Positions 1-7,166 of a DNA stretch of 18,193 nt are shown in pieces. Both the position numbers and the translations under genes were made by a program. Each line of letters starts with the position of its first letter. Position 1 is the first letter of the stretch. The DNA comes from Robiginitomaculum sp. (GTDB lineage Bacteria; Pseudomonadota; Alphaproteobacteria; Caulobacterales; Maricaulaceae), in assembly GCA_021647375.1 (NCBI GenBank), contig JAKIUV010000057.1, positions 1 through 18,193 of the forward strand. The letters are read 5' to 3'. A model generated the notes under the pieces. That model saw only the letters and a program-made list of their open reading frames with translations. It ran no database searches and was not told the origin of the DNA.

Positions 1-9
1 CCCGAAAAT

Positions 10-60
10 CTGTGGATATGATGGACAAGGGCCAAGTAGCCCTTGACCACATATCCACAG
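10..60. repeat. Imperfect inverted repeat with DnaA-box-like tips
   Basis: The outer arms CTGTGGATATG (10-20) and CATATCCACAG (50-60) are exact reverse complements. The pairing continues inward, after a small bulge and one mismatch, through CAAGGGC (26-32) and GCCCTTG (39-45), leaving a six-base loop. Each outer arm contains ATATCCACA, one base away from the E. coli DnaA box TTATCCACA, in opposite orientations. No T tract follows, so it is not a standard terminator. It may be the end of a longer element cut by the window edge; its function is unknown. Confidence 0.55.
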
Positions 61-210
61 TTCAGCAACAATCAAAGCGGACAATCAATGTGCTATGAAA
101 ACCGGACAAACCTAAAAGCTAGCTACATAAGTTGAAGATAAGCACCAACAATAAATTCCCCAATATCCGTAAGCATTACTTACTCTCCCGTTCTTTCAAT
201 ACGCTAGAGG

Positions 211-263
211 GTTCCCCCTCCGAGCGCAAGAGCGCCCACCTCCCCCACAAGTGGGGTGAGGAT
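211..263 (-). repeat. Solo arm of the CCTCACCCC hairpin repeat family
   Basis: Read on the - strand, this stretch has the same layout as the left arms of the two elements around the DUF559 gene: CCTCACCCC, GGGGGAGGTG, a TCTT-loop hairpin and then GGAGGGGGAA. Hairpin 1 is CCCCAC-AA-GTGGGG (243-256). Hairpin 2 is GCGC-AAGA-GCGC (224-235) on the + strand. Only one arm is present; the matching opposite arm and the ~75-bp core are not found nearby, so this is a singlet rather than a doublet. Confidence 0.7.
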
Positions 264-279
264 TTGCACACGAAAATGT

Positions 280-309
280 GAGACACTGGGTTTTTACCTG
301 CTCTATAAT
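280..309 (+). promoter_or_regulatory. Probable sigma70-type promoter of the GST gene
   Basis: A perfect TATAAT (304-309) lies 20 bp before the GST start codon. GAGACA (280-285), 4/6 to the -35 consensus, sits 18 bp upstream of it. A strong ribosome binding site AGGAGA (319-324) follows with a 5-nt spacer to the ATG. The -10 is convincing; the -35 is weak. The promoter starts ~17 bp after the solo hairpin arm, so the repeat is immediately upstream of the promoter. Confidence 0.5.
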
Positions 310-329
310 AGTGAAAACAGGAGAGAATT

Positions 330-944
330 ATGTATACGCTTATTGGGTCGCCCGCCACACGGGCATTTCGGGTTGTTTGGTGTTTGGAAGAATTAGGTTT
401 AGATTATGAGATCGTTCCCGCTGCGCCTGGCGGAGACGATATTAAAAACGTCAACCCATCGGGTAAAGTTCCGGCGCTTATTGTCAAAAACGACAATGGC
501 GATGATGATGTTATTATCGATTCTGTGGCCATTTGTCAGTATTTGGCCGACAAGCATAACGGCTTAACCTATCCGGCTGGCACAATTGAGCGGGCAAAAA
601 TGGACAGCTTTATTCATCTGGCCGTGGACGAATTTGACCATGCCTGTTGGGTATGGGCCAAGCATGATTGGATTTATCCGGAAGGGCTAAAGGCGGAAAA
701 TGTAAAGCCTGCCTGCGCCCTTGAATTTAAGAAAGCCATGCAGCATTTGGAAGAACGGCTCGGCGATAATAAATATGTTATGGGCGATACTTTCACTGTA
801 CCGGATATCCTGCTCGGACAATGTGCGGGTTGGGCGACAAATATGTGTAAATTTGAAATTCCGGACGGCAAGGTTGCCGATTATTTCAAACGGGTCACCC
901 ACCGCAAAGCATTTGTGAAAGCAATGCGGGTGAGGAACGCCTAG
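330..944 (+). CDS. Glutathione S-transferase family protein
   Basis: A 204-residue protein with the two-domain GST layout and usual family length. The N-terminal thioredoxin-like domain (about 1-80) begins with a beta strand and SPATRAFRVVWCLEELGLDYE. It has the cis-proline loop KVPAL (Pro48) and the acidic-Ser glutathione-contact motif IDS (Asp64-Ser65). The helical C-terminal domain spans about 90-204 and contains the GST core helix pattern around DTFTVPDILLGQC. The expected role is cytosolic conjugation or isomerisation using glutathione; the substrate cannot be told. Start choice rests on AGGAGA five bases upstream and a TATAAT box. It is convergent with the beta-oxidation cluster and has its own promoter, so it is probably a separate unit. 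Confidence 0.88.
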   Translation: MYTLIGSPATRAFRVVWCLEELGLDYEIVPAAPGGDDIKNVNPSGKVPALIVKNDNGDDDVIIDSVAICQYLADKHNGLTYPAGTIERAKMDSFIHLAVDEFDHACWVWAKHDWIYPEGLKAENVKPACALEFKKAMQHLEERLGDNKYVMGDTFTVPDILLGQCAGWATNMCKFEIPDGKVADYFKRVTHRKAFVKAMRVRNA

Positions 945-971
945 TTTTTCTGATTTATGGGGGAGGGGGAA

Positions 972-1364
972 TTACCCAAGCCCCGCCATGCGTTTACCCA
1001 TTTGCTCTGCGAGCGCCGTCAATCCGCTCATGGGGCGGATCAGGACCTCAAACTCTGTGATTTTTCCGTTCTCATCAAAGGTGATCAGATCCAGACCCTT
1101 GAGAGATTTGTCGCCGATATTTGTGGTGAACTCTAGGAAAGCACTGCGCCCATCCTCAGAAATCAATTCGCGGTGATAAGTAAACTCTTCGAATATTTCT
1201 ATGACTTGGGTCAGCACAAATACCAGAATATCACGCCCGTGATAAGGCTTATAAACCATCGGCGAGCGAAACACGGCGTCCGGGTGGATGATGCTGGCTA
1301 GTTTTTCTGGGTCTTTGTTTGCGACAATTTCGTGCCAAATTTTTAAGGTCTCACACATAAGCAT
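972..1364 (-). CDS. NTF2/SnoaL-like fold protein
   Basis: A 130-residue protein with the pattern of small NTF2-like (SnoaL) proteins. It has an N-terminal helix followed by IIHPDAVFRSPM, the HxDxxxxxP-type turn before the first strand, then YHGRDILVFVL. Beta strands follow (AFLEFTTNIGDKSLKGLDLITFDENGKITEFEVLIRP). Family members range from isomerases and hydrolases to scaffold-like proteins; no catalytic role can be assigned. Its ATG begins immediately after the TAA of the upstream crotonase gene (TAAATG), so translation is very likely coupled. A second in-frame ATG two codons later is an alternative start. It is the last gene of the acyl-CoA cluster, so a ligand related to acyl-CoA metabolism is plausible but inferred. 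Confidence 0.72.
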   Translation of the reverse strand: MLMCETLKIWHEIVANKDPEKLASIIHPDAVFRSPMVYKPYHGRDILVFVLTQVIEIFEEFTYHRELISEDGRSAFLEFTTNIGDKSLKGLDLITFDENGKITEFEVLIRPMSGLTALAEQMGKRMAGLG

Positions 1365-2063
1365 TTACTCCAGAACACTCATTTTTTCATCTTCGCTAAT
1401 AGCCCATTCTAATTTGGCTATCAGGGCTTTGCGGGATTTCCTCTTGGTGCCTTTGAAAGCCCGCATATTGAGCATGGTCATCATTTTTGCCGCACCGTAA
1501 GCCGTCTGCATTACGGCGTCTTTATCCGCCAACATATCGTAATAGCCTGCGTCTTTGGCATCTTTGGGGCCAAAAATTTCGCCGTTAATCATAGAGCGAC
1601 CCAAATAATGTTTCGGGATGAATTCGCGGGCAAGTTCTATACCGAAATGGTGCATGGTCATGCCGATTTGGGTCTCGTTTAATCCGGTTTTTGTGCCTGT
1701 ATCGCCGCCGATACGGTAATCACAAGCCAGCAAAATGAACGCCCCCATGGCGATTGCATGACCGCCCGTAGCGGCAATCACGGGAAAAGGAAATTGCGCC
1801 AAACGCAAGGCAAAGCGAGAGCCTTGGCAGGTCAATGCCACCGCTGCTTCGGGGCCGGACATCATGATTTTCAAATCATAACCGCCAGAGAATATACCAC
1901 CGTCCCGACCCGTGAGAATAACAACGGCTTCATCGGTCTCTGCCTTGTCAAAAGCAGCGTTAAGCTGATCCAGCATATCGGGCGAAAGCACATTGGCTTT
2001 GCCGTCGTCCATTTTAATTACGGCGATACCGTCTTCGAGTGTGTAAGTTATGAGATCGGTCAT
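1365..2063 (-). CDS. Crotonase/enoyl-CoA hydratase family protein, tandem copy 1
   Basis: A 232-residue member of the short crotonase subgroup, shorter than the usual ~260. The oxyanion-hole region reads IFSGGYDLKIM (57-67), and the second turn reads GGHAIAMGAFILLACDYRIG. Of the two glutamates used by classical enoyl-CoA hydratases, the first (Glu144 in rat numbering) is Phe109 here. The second is kept as Glu130 in GLNETQIGMTM. It therefore probably binds an acyl-CoA and may act as an isomerase or hydrolase rather than a classical hydratase; this is inference from family chemistry. It is clearly a paralogue of the gene just upstream: both share a GIAxIxMDDGK N-terminus and DMLDQLNAxFDKAE. One base separates the two genes, and an AAAGGA ribosome site lies inside the end of the upstream gene. 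Confidence 0.88.
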   Translation of the reverse strand: MTDLITYTLEDGIAVIKMDDGKANVLSPDMLDQLNAAFDKAETDEAVVILTGRDGGIFSGGYDLKIMMSGPEAAVALTCQGSRFALRLAQFPFPVIAATGGHAIAMGAFILLACDYRIGGDTGTKTGLNETQIGMTMHHFGIELAREFIPKHYLGRSMINGEIFGPKDAKDAGYYDMLADKDAVMQTAYGAAKMMTMLNMRAFKGTKRKSRKALIAKLEWAISEDEKMSVLE

Positions 2064-2064
2064 A

Positions 2065-2766
2065 TTAGGTTCCTTTAAATATATCGGCCTGTTTGTCGGC
2101 TTCTACGGCGTGTTTTAGTATGTCTAAAAGTGGTTCGACGGATTTAAGTTTTGTGGCTGCAAAGGCGGTCATATCCAATTTGCGCATTTGCTCCGCCTTG
2201 CTGTGGGCGGCGGCTTGCAAATCGTTTGGTGTAACAAGGCTGTGCAAAAATCCGGCGGTCAAGGCGGTTTTGGGGGTGAAAATTTCTGCATTATTGACGG
2301 CACGCCTGACATAGGGCGCGGCCAATCTGGCTTCGGCTATATCGACACCTGCCTGGGGCATGGTCATGCCAATGGCGACCTCGTTCATGCCAATTTTAAA
2401 GTTTCCCTCAACCCCGATACAATAATCACAGGCCAGTAAGAGATATGACCCCATTGCCATGGCGTGCCCATTAACGGCGCATATGACGGGGGTTGGGAAG
2501 GTGAGCAAACGCCTGGAGAAAGCCCCGCCCTTTTCCATGAGCGCCAGTACTTTTTCGGGGCCCTGCATCATAATGTTAAGGTCAAACCCGGCACAAAACA
2601 TACCTTGGCGCCCCGTGAAAACAACGACCTCGCCTGCAGCTTCCGCCTTATCAAACCCGGCGTTAAGTTGGTCGAGCATATCGTTCGACAAAGCATTAAC
2701 CTTGCCGTCGTCCATGGCAATGGTGGCGATGCCGGATTTGGTTGAATATGTGACAAGGCTGGTCAA
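2065..2766 (-). CDS. Crotonase/enoyl-CoA hydratase family protein, tandem copy 2
   Basis: A 233-residue crotonase-fold protein. It shows MFCAGFDLNIM (56-66) for the first oxyanion-hole strand, then NGHAMAMGSYLLLACDYCIG, where the usual first catalytic Glu is Tyr108. The second Glu is retained (Glu129 in GMNEVAIGMTMPQAG). The pattern matches the short crotonase/enoyl-CoA hydratase subgroup seen in many proteobacteria. The start is TTG, chosen because AAGGAG lies five bases upstream (2772-2777) and the protein then aligns residue for residue with its neighbour. It opens a three-gene unit with the second crotonase and the NTF2-like gene. A 243-bp gap containing a GTCATCCCGG repeat separates it from fadJ, so the unit could have its own promoter. 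Confidence 0.88.
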   Translation of the reverse strand: MTSLVTYSTKSGIATIAMDDGKVNALSNDMLDQLNAGFDKAEAAGEVVVFTGRQGMFCAGFDLNIMMQGPEKVLALMEKGGAFSRRLLTFPTPVICAVNGHAMAMGSYLLLACDYCIGVEGNFKIGMNEVAIGMTMPQAGVDIAEARLAAPYVRRAVNNAEIFTPKTALTAGFLHSLVTPNDLQAAAHSKAEQMRKLDMTAFAATKLKSVEPLLDILKHAVEADKQADIFKGT

Positions 2767-2914
2767 ATTGGCTCCTTATACGATATGAATTTTTTACGTG
2801 TCCGGCACAAATACCCACGCGCTTTGCCGAAATAAAGAGAGAGCGGCGCGGCGTAGAGGGTGTATGCGGTTGGGTTAGGCATCTTAATTTTTATCTTTAT
2901 CCCTTATTCTATTT

Positions 2915-2999
2915 TGTCATCCCGGAAAAGCGAAGCGTATATCCGGGATCCCGGCGGTTAGTCTAAACATGGAGATCCCGGGGCAAGCCCGGGATGACA
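2915..2999. repeat. GTCATCCCGG-type palindromic repeat
   Basis: The ends TGTCATCCCGG (2915-2925) and CCGGGATGACA (2989-2999) are exact inverted repeats 85 bp end to end. Internal secondary palindromes are present (ATCCGGGATCCCGG, and CCCGG-GGCAAG-CCCGGG). Repeats of this look are dispersed in many alphaproteobacterial genomes. It sits 10 bp beyond the fadJ stop codon, in the 243-bp gap before the crotonase pair, and could form a strong RNA hairpin at the fadJ mRNA 3' end. The rest of the gap (2767-2914) shows nothing I can name. Confidence 0.7.
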
Positions 3000-3009
3000 G
3001 TTTTACAGT

Positions 3010-5331
3010 TTATTGAGCCGCTAAAATCTTGGCGACAGTGTCGGCTTTTAGGTCGTCAACACTTGCGTCTATGCCCATAGAGTTCGCCAACTTAACAACG
3101 TCTGCTTCCAGCATTTTATCCAGAGCGGATTTGGTGTATGTTGCGGATTTATTACCAAAACGTCCGTACATGGTTTCGCCGCTTGTGGCCATGTCGCGGA
3201 GAAGCTCAGGCACTGCAAATTGCTCACCATATGTGGCGGCAAGTTCGTCGGCGCGTTTTACGAAAGCCGGGATACCCGTCATGTCGATAAAGCTGATAGC
3301 CCCGCCCGACCAAGGCGCAAAACCCCAACCGAATATAGAACCAAGGTCAGCCTCGCGCGGGTCGTGGATAATGCCTTCTGCCATTGTTCGCGCGGCTTCA
3401 ATAGATTGCGCATACAAGATGCGGTCTTTGACTTCATCCGCACTTGGTTGCTCTTCTAAAAGACCGCCCACGGCGAATTGACCAAGCTCCGGCCAGAGGG
3501 ATTTCTCGCGGCCATTATAATCGTAAAAACCTTTTTCGTTCTTGCGGCCTTTGCGGTCATATTTCTCGATCATAGCTGTGACGATAGGGTCCATTTTCCC
3601 GGCGACATATTGATTGCCGAGGTCGGATTTTGTTTGTTGGAGTATCTTATAAGCCAGATCAATCGCCACTTCGTCTTGTAATGATAACGGCCCGACGGGC
3701 ATGCCGGCCATACGTGCGCCTTGTTCGATCAAGGTTGGTTTTACGCCTTCGGACAGCATGTTATAGCCTTCATTGATGTAGCGCATGACGCAGCGGTTCG
3801 CGTAGAAGCCGCGTGTGTCTTCGACCACAATCGGAGTCTTTTTAATGCGCGTGGCAAAGTCGAGGGCGCGGGAAATGGCGTAGTCGGATGTTTCCTTACC
3901 CTTGATGATTTCCACCAAAGCCATTTTATGCACGGGGCTAAAGAAATGAATGCCGATGAAGTTTTCAGGGCGGCTTGATGCCTTTGCCAAATCACTAATC
4001 GGAATGGTTGAGGTGTTGGATCCGAACACGGCGTCTTTCGGAATAACATCTTCAGCCATTTTGGTGATTTTGGCTTTTAGCTCTGAATTTTCAAACACGG
4101 CTTCGACGATGAGGTCAACATCAGAAAGAAGCGCATAATCCGTAGTTGCAGTAATTCGCGCGAGGATTGCATCCATTTTTTCTTGGGTTTGCTTGCCGCG
4201 CTTCACCCTTTTGGCTTGCTCGGTTTCGGTCAGGGCTTTGCCTTTGTCCGCACCCTCTTGGTCGCGGTCAATCAGCACAACATCAATGCCTGCCATAGCC
4301 GATACATAAGCCACACCTGCGCCCATAAAGCCCGCGCCGATAACACCGATTTTATTGATAGCACCCGGTTTTTGAGAAGCCGGACGTGCGCCGCCTTTGT
4401 CAATCGCTTGCTTGGAGATAAACAGCGAGCGGATCATGTTTTGGGTTTTCGGGTTCAGGATAAGTTCGCAGAAATAGCGGGTTTCAATACGCAGAGCCGC
4501 GTCCATAGGAACCTGACACCCTTCGTAAACTGCTTTGAGGATATTTGGCATAGCCGGGTAATTGCCGTAGCTTTCTTTGCGCACCATAGCGGGCGCACCA
4601 GCAAACATAGGGAAGCCAGACGCTGTCCAAGGGTCGCCGCCGGGGAAGCGGAATTTAGCTTGATCCCAAGGCTGGGCTGCTTTCGGATTTTCTAAAACCC
4701 ATGCTTTAGCAGCGTCAATGAGTTCCGCTTGGGGAACCGCCGCATTGACCAAACCCATAGAGACGGCTTCTCCGGCCTTAATTTTTTTAGCTTGCAGTAA
4801 TAATGGCGCCGCATTCATCAAACCGATCATGCGCGGCACTCGCTGGGTGCCACCTGCACCGGGCAAAAGACCGACCATAACTTCGGGGAAGCCAAGGCGT
4901 AATTTCGGATCGTCATTAGCCGCAAACCGTGCATGACAGGCCAGCGCCAATTCAAAACCACCGCCGAGCGCTAGCCCGTTAATGGCAGCCGCTACGGGCT
5001 TGCCGCATATTTCCAATGCGCGGAAAACTGTATTCAGGCGAAAGACCATATCGAACAGGTCTTTCTTCGCGCCTTGCTCGTCTTCTTGCATCCGCGCCGC
5101 AAAGCCCGCAAATTGCCCGCCGAGTTCTTCGAGGTTTGCACCTGCGCAGAACGCTTTCTTGCCCGATGTCACCACCGCGCCTTTGATGCTTTCATCGTCG
5201 GTGATTTTGCTAACCCATTCGCCGATTTCCGTAATCACGTCTTGGGACAGCACATTCATGCTGCGCTCTGGGCTATCAAATGTAATTAGCGCAATGCCGT
5301 CTTTGTCGATATCAAGTTTAAAATGTTTCAT
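3010..5331 (-). CDS. fadJ: Bifunctional enoyl-CoA hydratase / 3-hydroxyacyl-CoA dehydrogenase (fatty oxidation complex alpha subunit)
   Basis: A 773-residue multifunctional beta-oxidation enzyme. The N-terminal crotonase domain (about 1-200) has FCAGANLEEL, LALGGGFELALACHARF with the first catalytic Glu127, and LGFPEVMVGLLPGAGGTQR with the second, Glu150, so hydratase activity should be intact. The NAD-binding domain starts at GVIGAGFMGAG (GxGxxG at 332-337). VDLIVEAVFEN, SNTSTIPISDLA and IHFFSPVHKMALVEIIKG follow; His462 matches the catalytic histidine of 3-hydroxyacyl-CoA dehydrogenases. The C-terminal dehydrogenase domains include VVEDTRGFYANR and EKGFYDY. It hydrates 2-enoyl-CoA and oxidises 3-hydroxyacyl-CoA with NAD in the cytosol, handing 3-ketoacyl-CoA to the thiolase encoded just upstream. 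It is longer than E. coli FadJ (714), with an extra C-terminal tail of ~35 residues. The ATG lies 21 bp after the lipoprotein gene. Whether to call it fadJ or fadB is uncertain. Confidence 0.93.
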   Translation of the reverse strand: MKHFKLDIDKDGIALITFDSPERSMNVLSQDVITEIGEWVSKITDDESIKGAVVTSGKKAFCAGANLEELGGQFAGFAARMQEDEQGAKKDLFDMVFRLNTVFRALEICGKPVAAAINGLALGGGFELALACHARFAANDDPKLRLGFPEVMVGLLPGAGGTQRVPRMIGLMNAAPLLLQAKKIKAGEAVSMGLVNAAVPQAELIDAAKAWVLENPKAAQPWDQAKFRFPGGDPWTASGFPMFAGAPAMVRKESYGNYPAMPNILKAVYEGCQVPMDAALRIETRYFCELILNPKTQNMIRSLFISKQAIDKGGARPASQKPGAINKIGVIGAGFMGAGVAYVSAMAGIDVVLIDRDQEGADKGKALTETEQAKRVKRGKQTQEKMDAILARITATTDYALLSDVDLIVEAVFENSELKAKITKMAEDVIPKDAVFGSNTSTIPISDLAKASSRPENFIGIHFFSPVHKMALVEIIKGKETSDYAISRALDFATRIKKTPIVVEDTRGFYANRCVMRYINEGYNMLSEGVKPTLIEQGARMAGMPVGPLSLQDEVAIDLAYKILQQTKSDLGNQYVAGKMDPIVTAMIEKYDRKGRKNEKGFYDYNGREKSLWPELGQFAVGGLLEEQPSADEVKDRILYAQSIEAARTMAEGIIHDPREADLGSIFGWGFAPWSGGAISFIDMTGIPAFVKRADELAATYGEQFAVPELLRDMATSGETMYGRFGNKSATYTKSALDKMLEADVVKLANSMGIDASVDDLKADTVAKILAAQ

Positions 5332-5352
5332 TTTATTTGTCTTTCTTATTAT

Positions 5353-5697
5353 TTATCTGGGTGGGGTAATTGTGCCATCAAGTGCCATTGGGCCAGTAAC
5401 TTCATTTATTTTTGGCCATACTAAGTAATGTTTCCAGATGCCTTCTGTTCGTGTGCAAGCAACGAGAAATTCGCTAGAACGGTTTAGCCTCTTTTTATAA
5501 TAAAACTCTCCGCAGCCAGATATATGGTTTTTACTCAAGGTGATTGCTATGGATTTCATGTCTGTAGTAAGATTGTCACTCCACGCGGCAGGGTATAATG
5601 CCGCATCAGTTTTAGTTTCTTTTCCACTTTCGCTTGAGCAAGAAGAACAGATAAGGCTAGTCAGTGCAATAATTATTGATATTCGTATGGTCTTCAT
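5353..5697 (-). CDS. Small putative secreted lipoprotein, function unknown
   Basis: I do not recognise this 114-residue protein. The N-terminus MKTIRISIIIALTSLICSSC has a positive start, a hydrophobic stretch and a cysteine at 20 followed by SSES, which resembles a lipoprotein signal. The lipobox is poor (C-S-S-C rather than L-[AS]-[GA]-C). The mature part has two further cysteines (ISGCGEFYYKK and VACTRTEG), possibly a disulfide, and ends in DGTITPPR. The gene starts 9 bp after the thiolase stop, with a purine-rich AAGAGAAG site overlapping that stop, and ends 21 bp before fadJ. It therefore seems to be co-transcribed with cytosolic beta-oxidation genes, an odd place for an envelope protein. 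It could be a recent insertion or an envelope partner for lipid uptake; both are speculation. Confidence 0.6.
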   Translation of the reverse strand: MKTIRISIIIALTSLICSSCSSESGKETKTDAALYPAAWSDNLTTDMKSIAITLSKNHISGCGEFYYKKRLNRSSEFLVACTRTEGIWKHYLVWPKINEVTGPMALDGTITPPR

Positions 5698-5706
5698 ATT
5701 CTTCTC

Positions 5707-6918
5707 TTATACTCTCTCAATAATAATTGCGCTGCCCATACCGCCGCCTACACATAATGTGATCAGGGCGGTGCTTTTGTTGGCGCGTTCCAACTCATCG
5801 ACCATAGTGCCGATAATCATGGCGCCCGTTGCGCCGAGCGGATGCCCCATAGCAATAGCGCCGCCGTTGACATTCATGACATCGTGGTCAATGTCCAAGG
5901 CTTGCATGGCGCGCAGGACAACGGAGGCGAAGGCTTCGTTAATCTCCCAAAGGTCAATATCAGACGCTTCCATACCAGCTTTGGCAAGGGCTTTGCGGGC
6001 GACAAATTCTGGCCCGGTCAACATGATAGTTGGCTCACTGCCTATTTCTGCGAAGCTTCGAATAACTGCGCGTGGTTTTAAACCTTGATCTTTACCCGCT
6101 TGTTCATTACCGACCAGAACCACAGAAGCCCCGTCAACAATACCGGATGAATTTCCCGCATGATGAACGTGAGTGATGGTTTCTATTTCGGGGTATTTTT
6201 GCAAGGCAACAAAATCAAAACCCGGCATCATTTGGCCCATAGCGGCGAAGCTCGGGTTGAGTGAGCCTAGGCTCTGCATGTCCGTACCGGGGCGCATATG
6301 CTCGTCTTTTTCTAAAATATTGACACCCATTTGGTCTTTCACGGGCACGATAGACTTGGCGAACCGGCCTTCTTCCCATGATGTGGCAGAGCGCTTTTGG
6401 CTCTCGACCGCATAAGCATCACAATCGTCGCGGCTAAACCCGTATTTAGTCGCGATCAAATCCGCCGAAACCCCTTGGGGAATAATGTGGTGGTCAAAGG
6501 CGATATTGGGATCAACGCCCATAGCGCCGCCGTCGCTGCCCATCGGGATGCGCGACAAGCTCTCAACTCCGCCGCCGACAACCATATCAGACATGCCGGA
6601 CATAACCTTGGCCGCCGCAATATTGACGGCCTCAAGGCCGGACGCACAAAAACGGTTGATGGATAATCCCGCGCACGTCTCGCCCCAATTCGCCGTGATA
6701 ACAGCAGAGCGGGCAATATCCGCGCCTTGGCCTTTAACTTGATGCACACAACCAAGAATGACATCATCAACTTTGGATGTGTCGAGGTCGTTGCGATTAC
6801 GCAGAGCCTCAAGCTGCTGCGTCGCCAGCGACAGCGCCGTAATCTCGTGCAATGATCCGTTCTTTTTACCCTTACCGCGCGGCGTGCGGATAGCGTCATA
6901 TATGTAAGCTGTTGTCAT
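5707..6918 (-). CDS. Acetyl-CoA C-acyltransferase (thiolase)
   Basis: A 403-residue thiolase of full length. It begins AYIYDAIRTPRGKGKKNGSL, typical of a thiolase subgroup usually found beside FadB/FadJ-type genes. The acyl-accepting cysteine is Cys91 in NRFCASGLEAVN. The NEAF motif lies in LWEINEAFASVV. The C-terminal GGAIAMGHPLGATGA carries His359, and LCVGGGMGSA carries the second catalytic Cys389. All four motifs are intact. It cleaves 3-ketoacyl-CoA with CoA, the last step of the beta-oxidation spiral, and probably works with the FadJ-type protein two genes downstream. AAGGA lies nine bases before the ATG. Only 32 bp separate the start codon from the left end of the repeat/DUF559 cassette, so the cassette lies directly upstream of its ribosome site. 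A purely biosynthetic acetoacetyl-CoA role is less likely in this context. Confidence 0.93.
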   Translation of the reverse strand: MTTAYIYDAIRTPRGKGKKNGSLHEITALSLATQQLEALRNRNDLDTSKVDDVILGCVHQVKGQGADIARSAVITANWGETCAGLSINRFCASGLEAVNIAAAKVMSGMSDMVVGGGVESLSRIPMGSDGGAMGVDPNIAFDHHIIPQGVSADLIATKYGFSRDDCDAYAVESQKRSATSWEEGRFAKSIVPVKDQMGVNILEKDEHMRPGTDMQSLGSLNPSFAAMGQMMPGFDFVALQKYPEIETITHVHHAGNSSGIVDGASVVLVGNEQAGKDQGLKPRAVIRSFAEIGSEPTIMLTGPEFVARKALAKAGMEASDIDLWEINEAFASVVLRAMQALDIDHDVMNVNGGAIAMGHPLGATGAMIIGTMVDELERANKSTALITLCVGGGMGSAIIIERV

Positions 6919-6952
6919 GTCTTTAGTTCCTTTTTCTTATCTTCAATTTTAT

Positions 6953-7146
6953 CCTCACCCCATTTATGGGGGAGGTGCCCTCCTCTTGGAGGGCGGAGGG
7001 GGAATATCTTTCGTCTAATCTATGCATTCAGTTATTGCCTAACTTGTTTAGCCCATTCAGTTCATATCCTTATATTCTTTTTCAATTTAGAGATTATTCC
7101 CCCTCCACCCCTAAGAAGGGGCACCTCCCCCGCAGGCGGGGTGAGG
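6953..7146 (+). repeat. Hairpin doublet repeat, copy A (left of DUF559)
   Basis: A 194-bp element with inverted arms and an AT-rich core. Left arm: hairpin 1 CCCCAT-TT-ATGGGG (6958-6971) and hairpin 2 GCCCTCC-TCTT-GGAGGGC (6977-6994). Right arm: CCCCT-AAGA-AGGGG (7108-7121) and CCCCGC-AG-GCGGGG (7128-7141). Bases 6992-7042 are identical to 7576-7626 of copy B, and a 22-bp block (7051-7072) is identical to 7635-7656. The layout resembles a REPIN, with two REP-like arms around a spacer. The family is not the classic enterobacterial one. Confidence 0.85.
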
Positions 7147-7166
7147 GGAAAATTCGCAAACCATTT

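Noticed and set aside
10..60. Replication origin based on DnaA-box-like sequences
   Set aside because: Only two imperfect boxes within one hairpin, no AT-rich unwinding region or typical origin genes nearby.
176..358. Open frame of 60 codons on the - strand
   Set aside because: It runs through the hairpin repeat and the GST promoter and start; no ribosome site, domain or sensible composition.
4183..4695. 170-codon open frame antisense to fadJ
   Set aside because: It lies wholly inside a conserved gene on the other strand and its translation looks like a shadow with no domain pattern.
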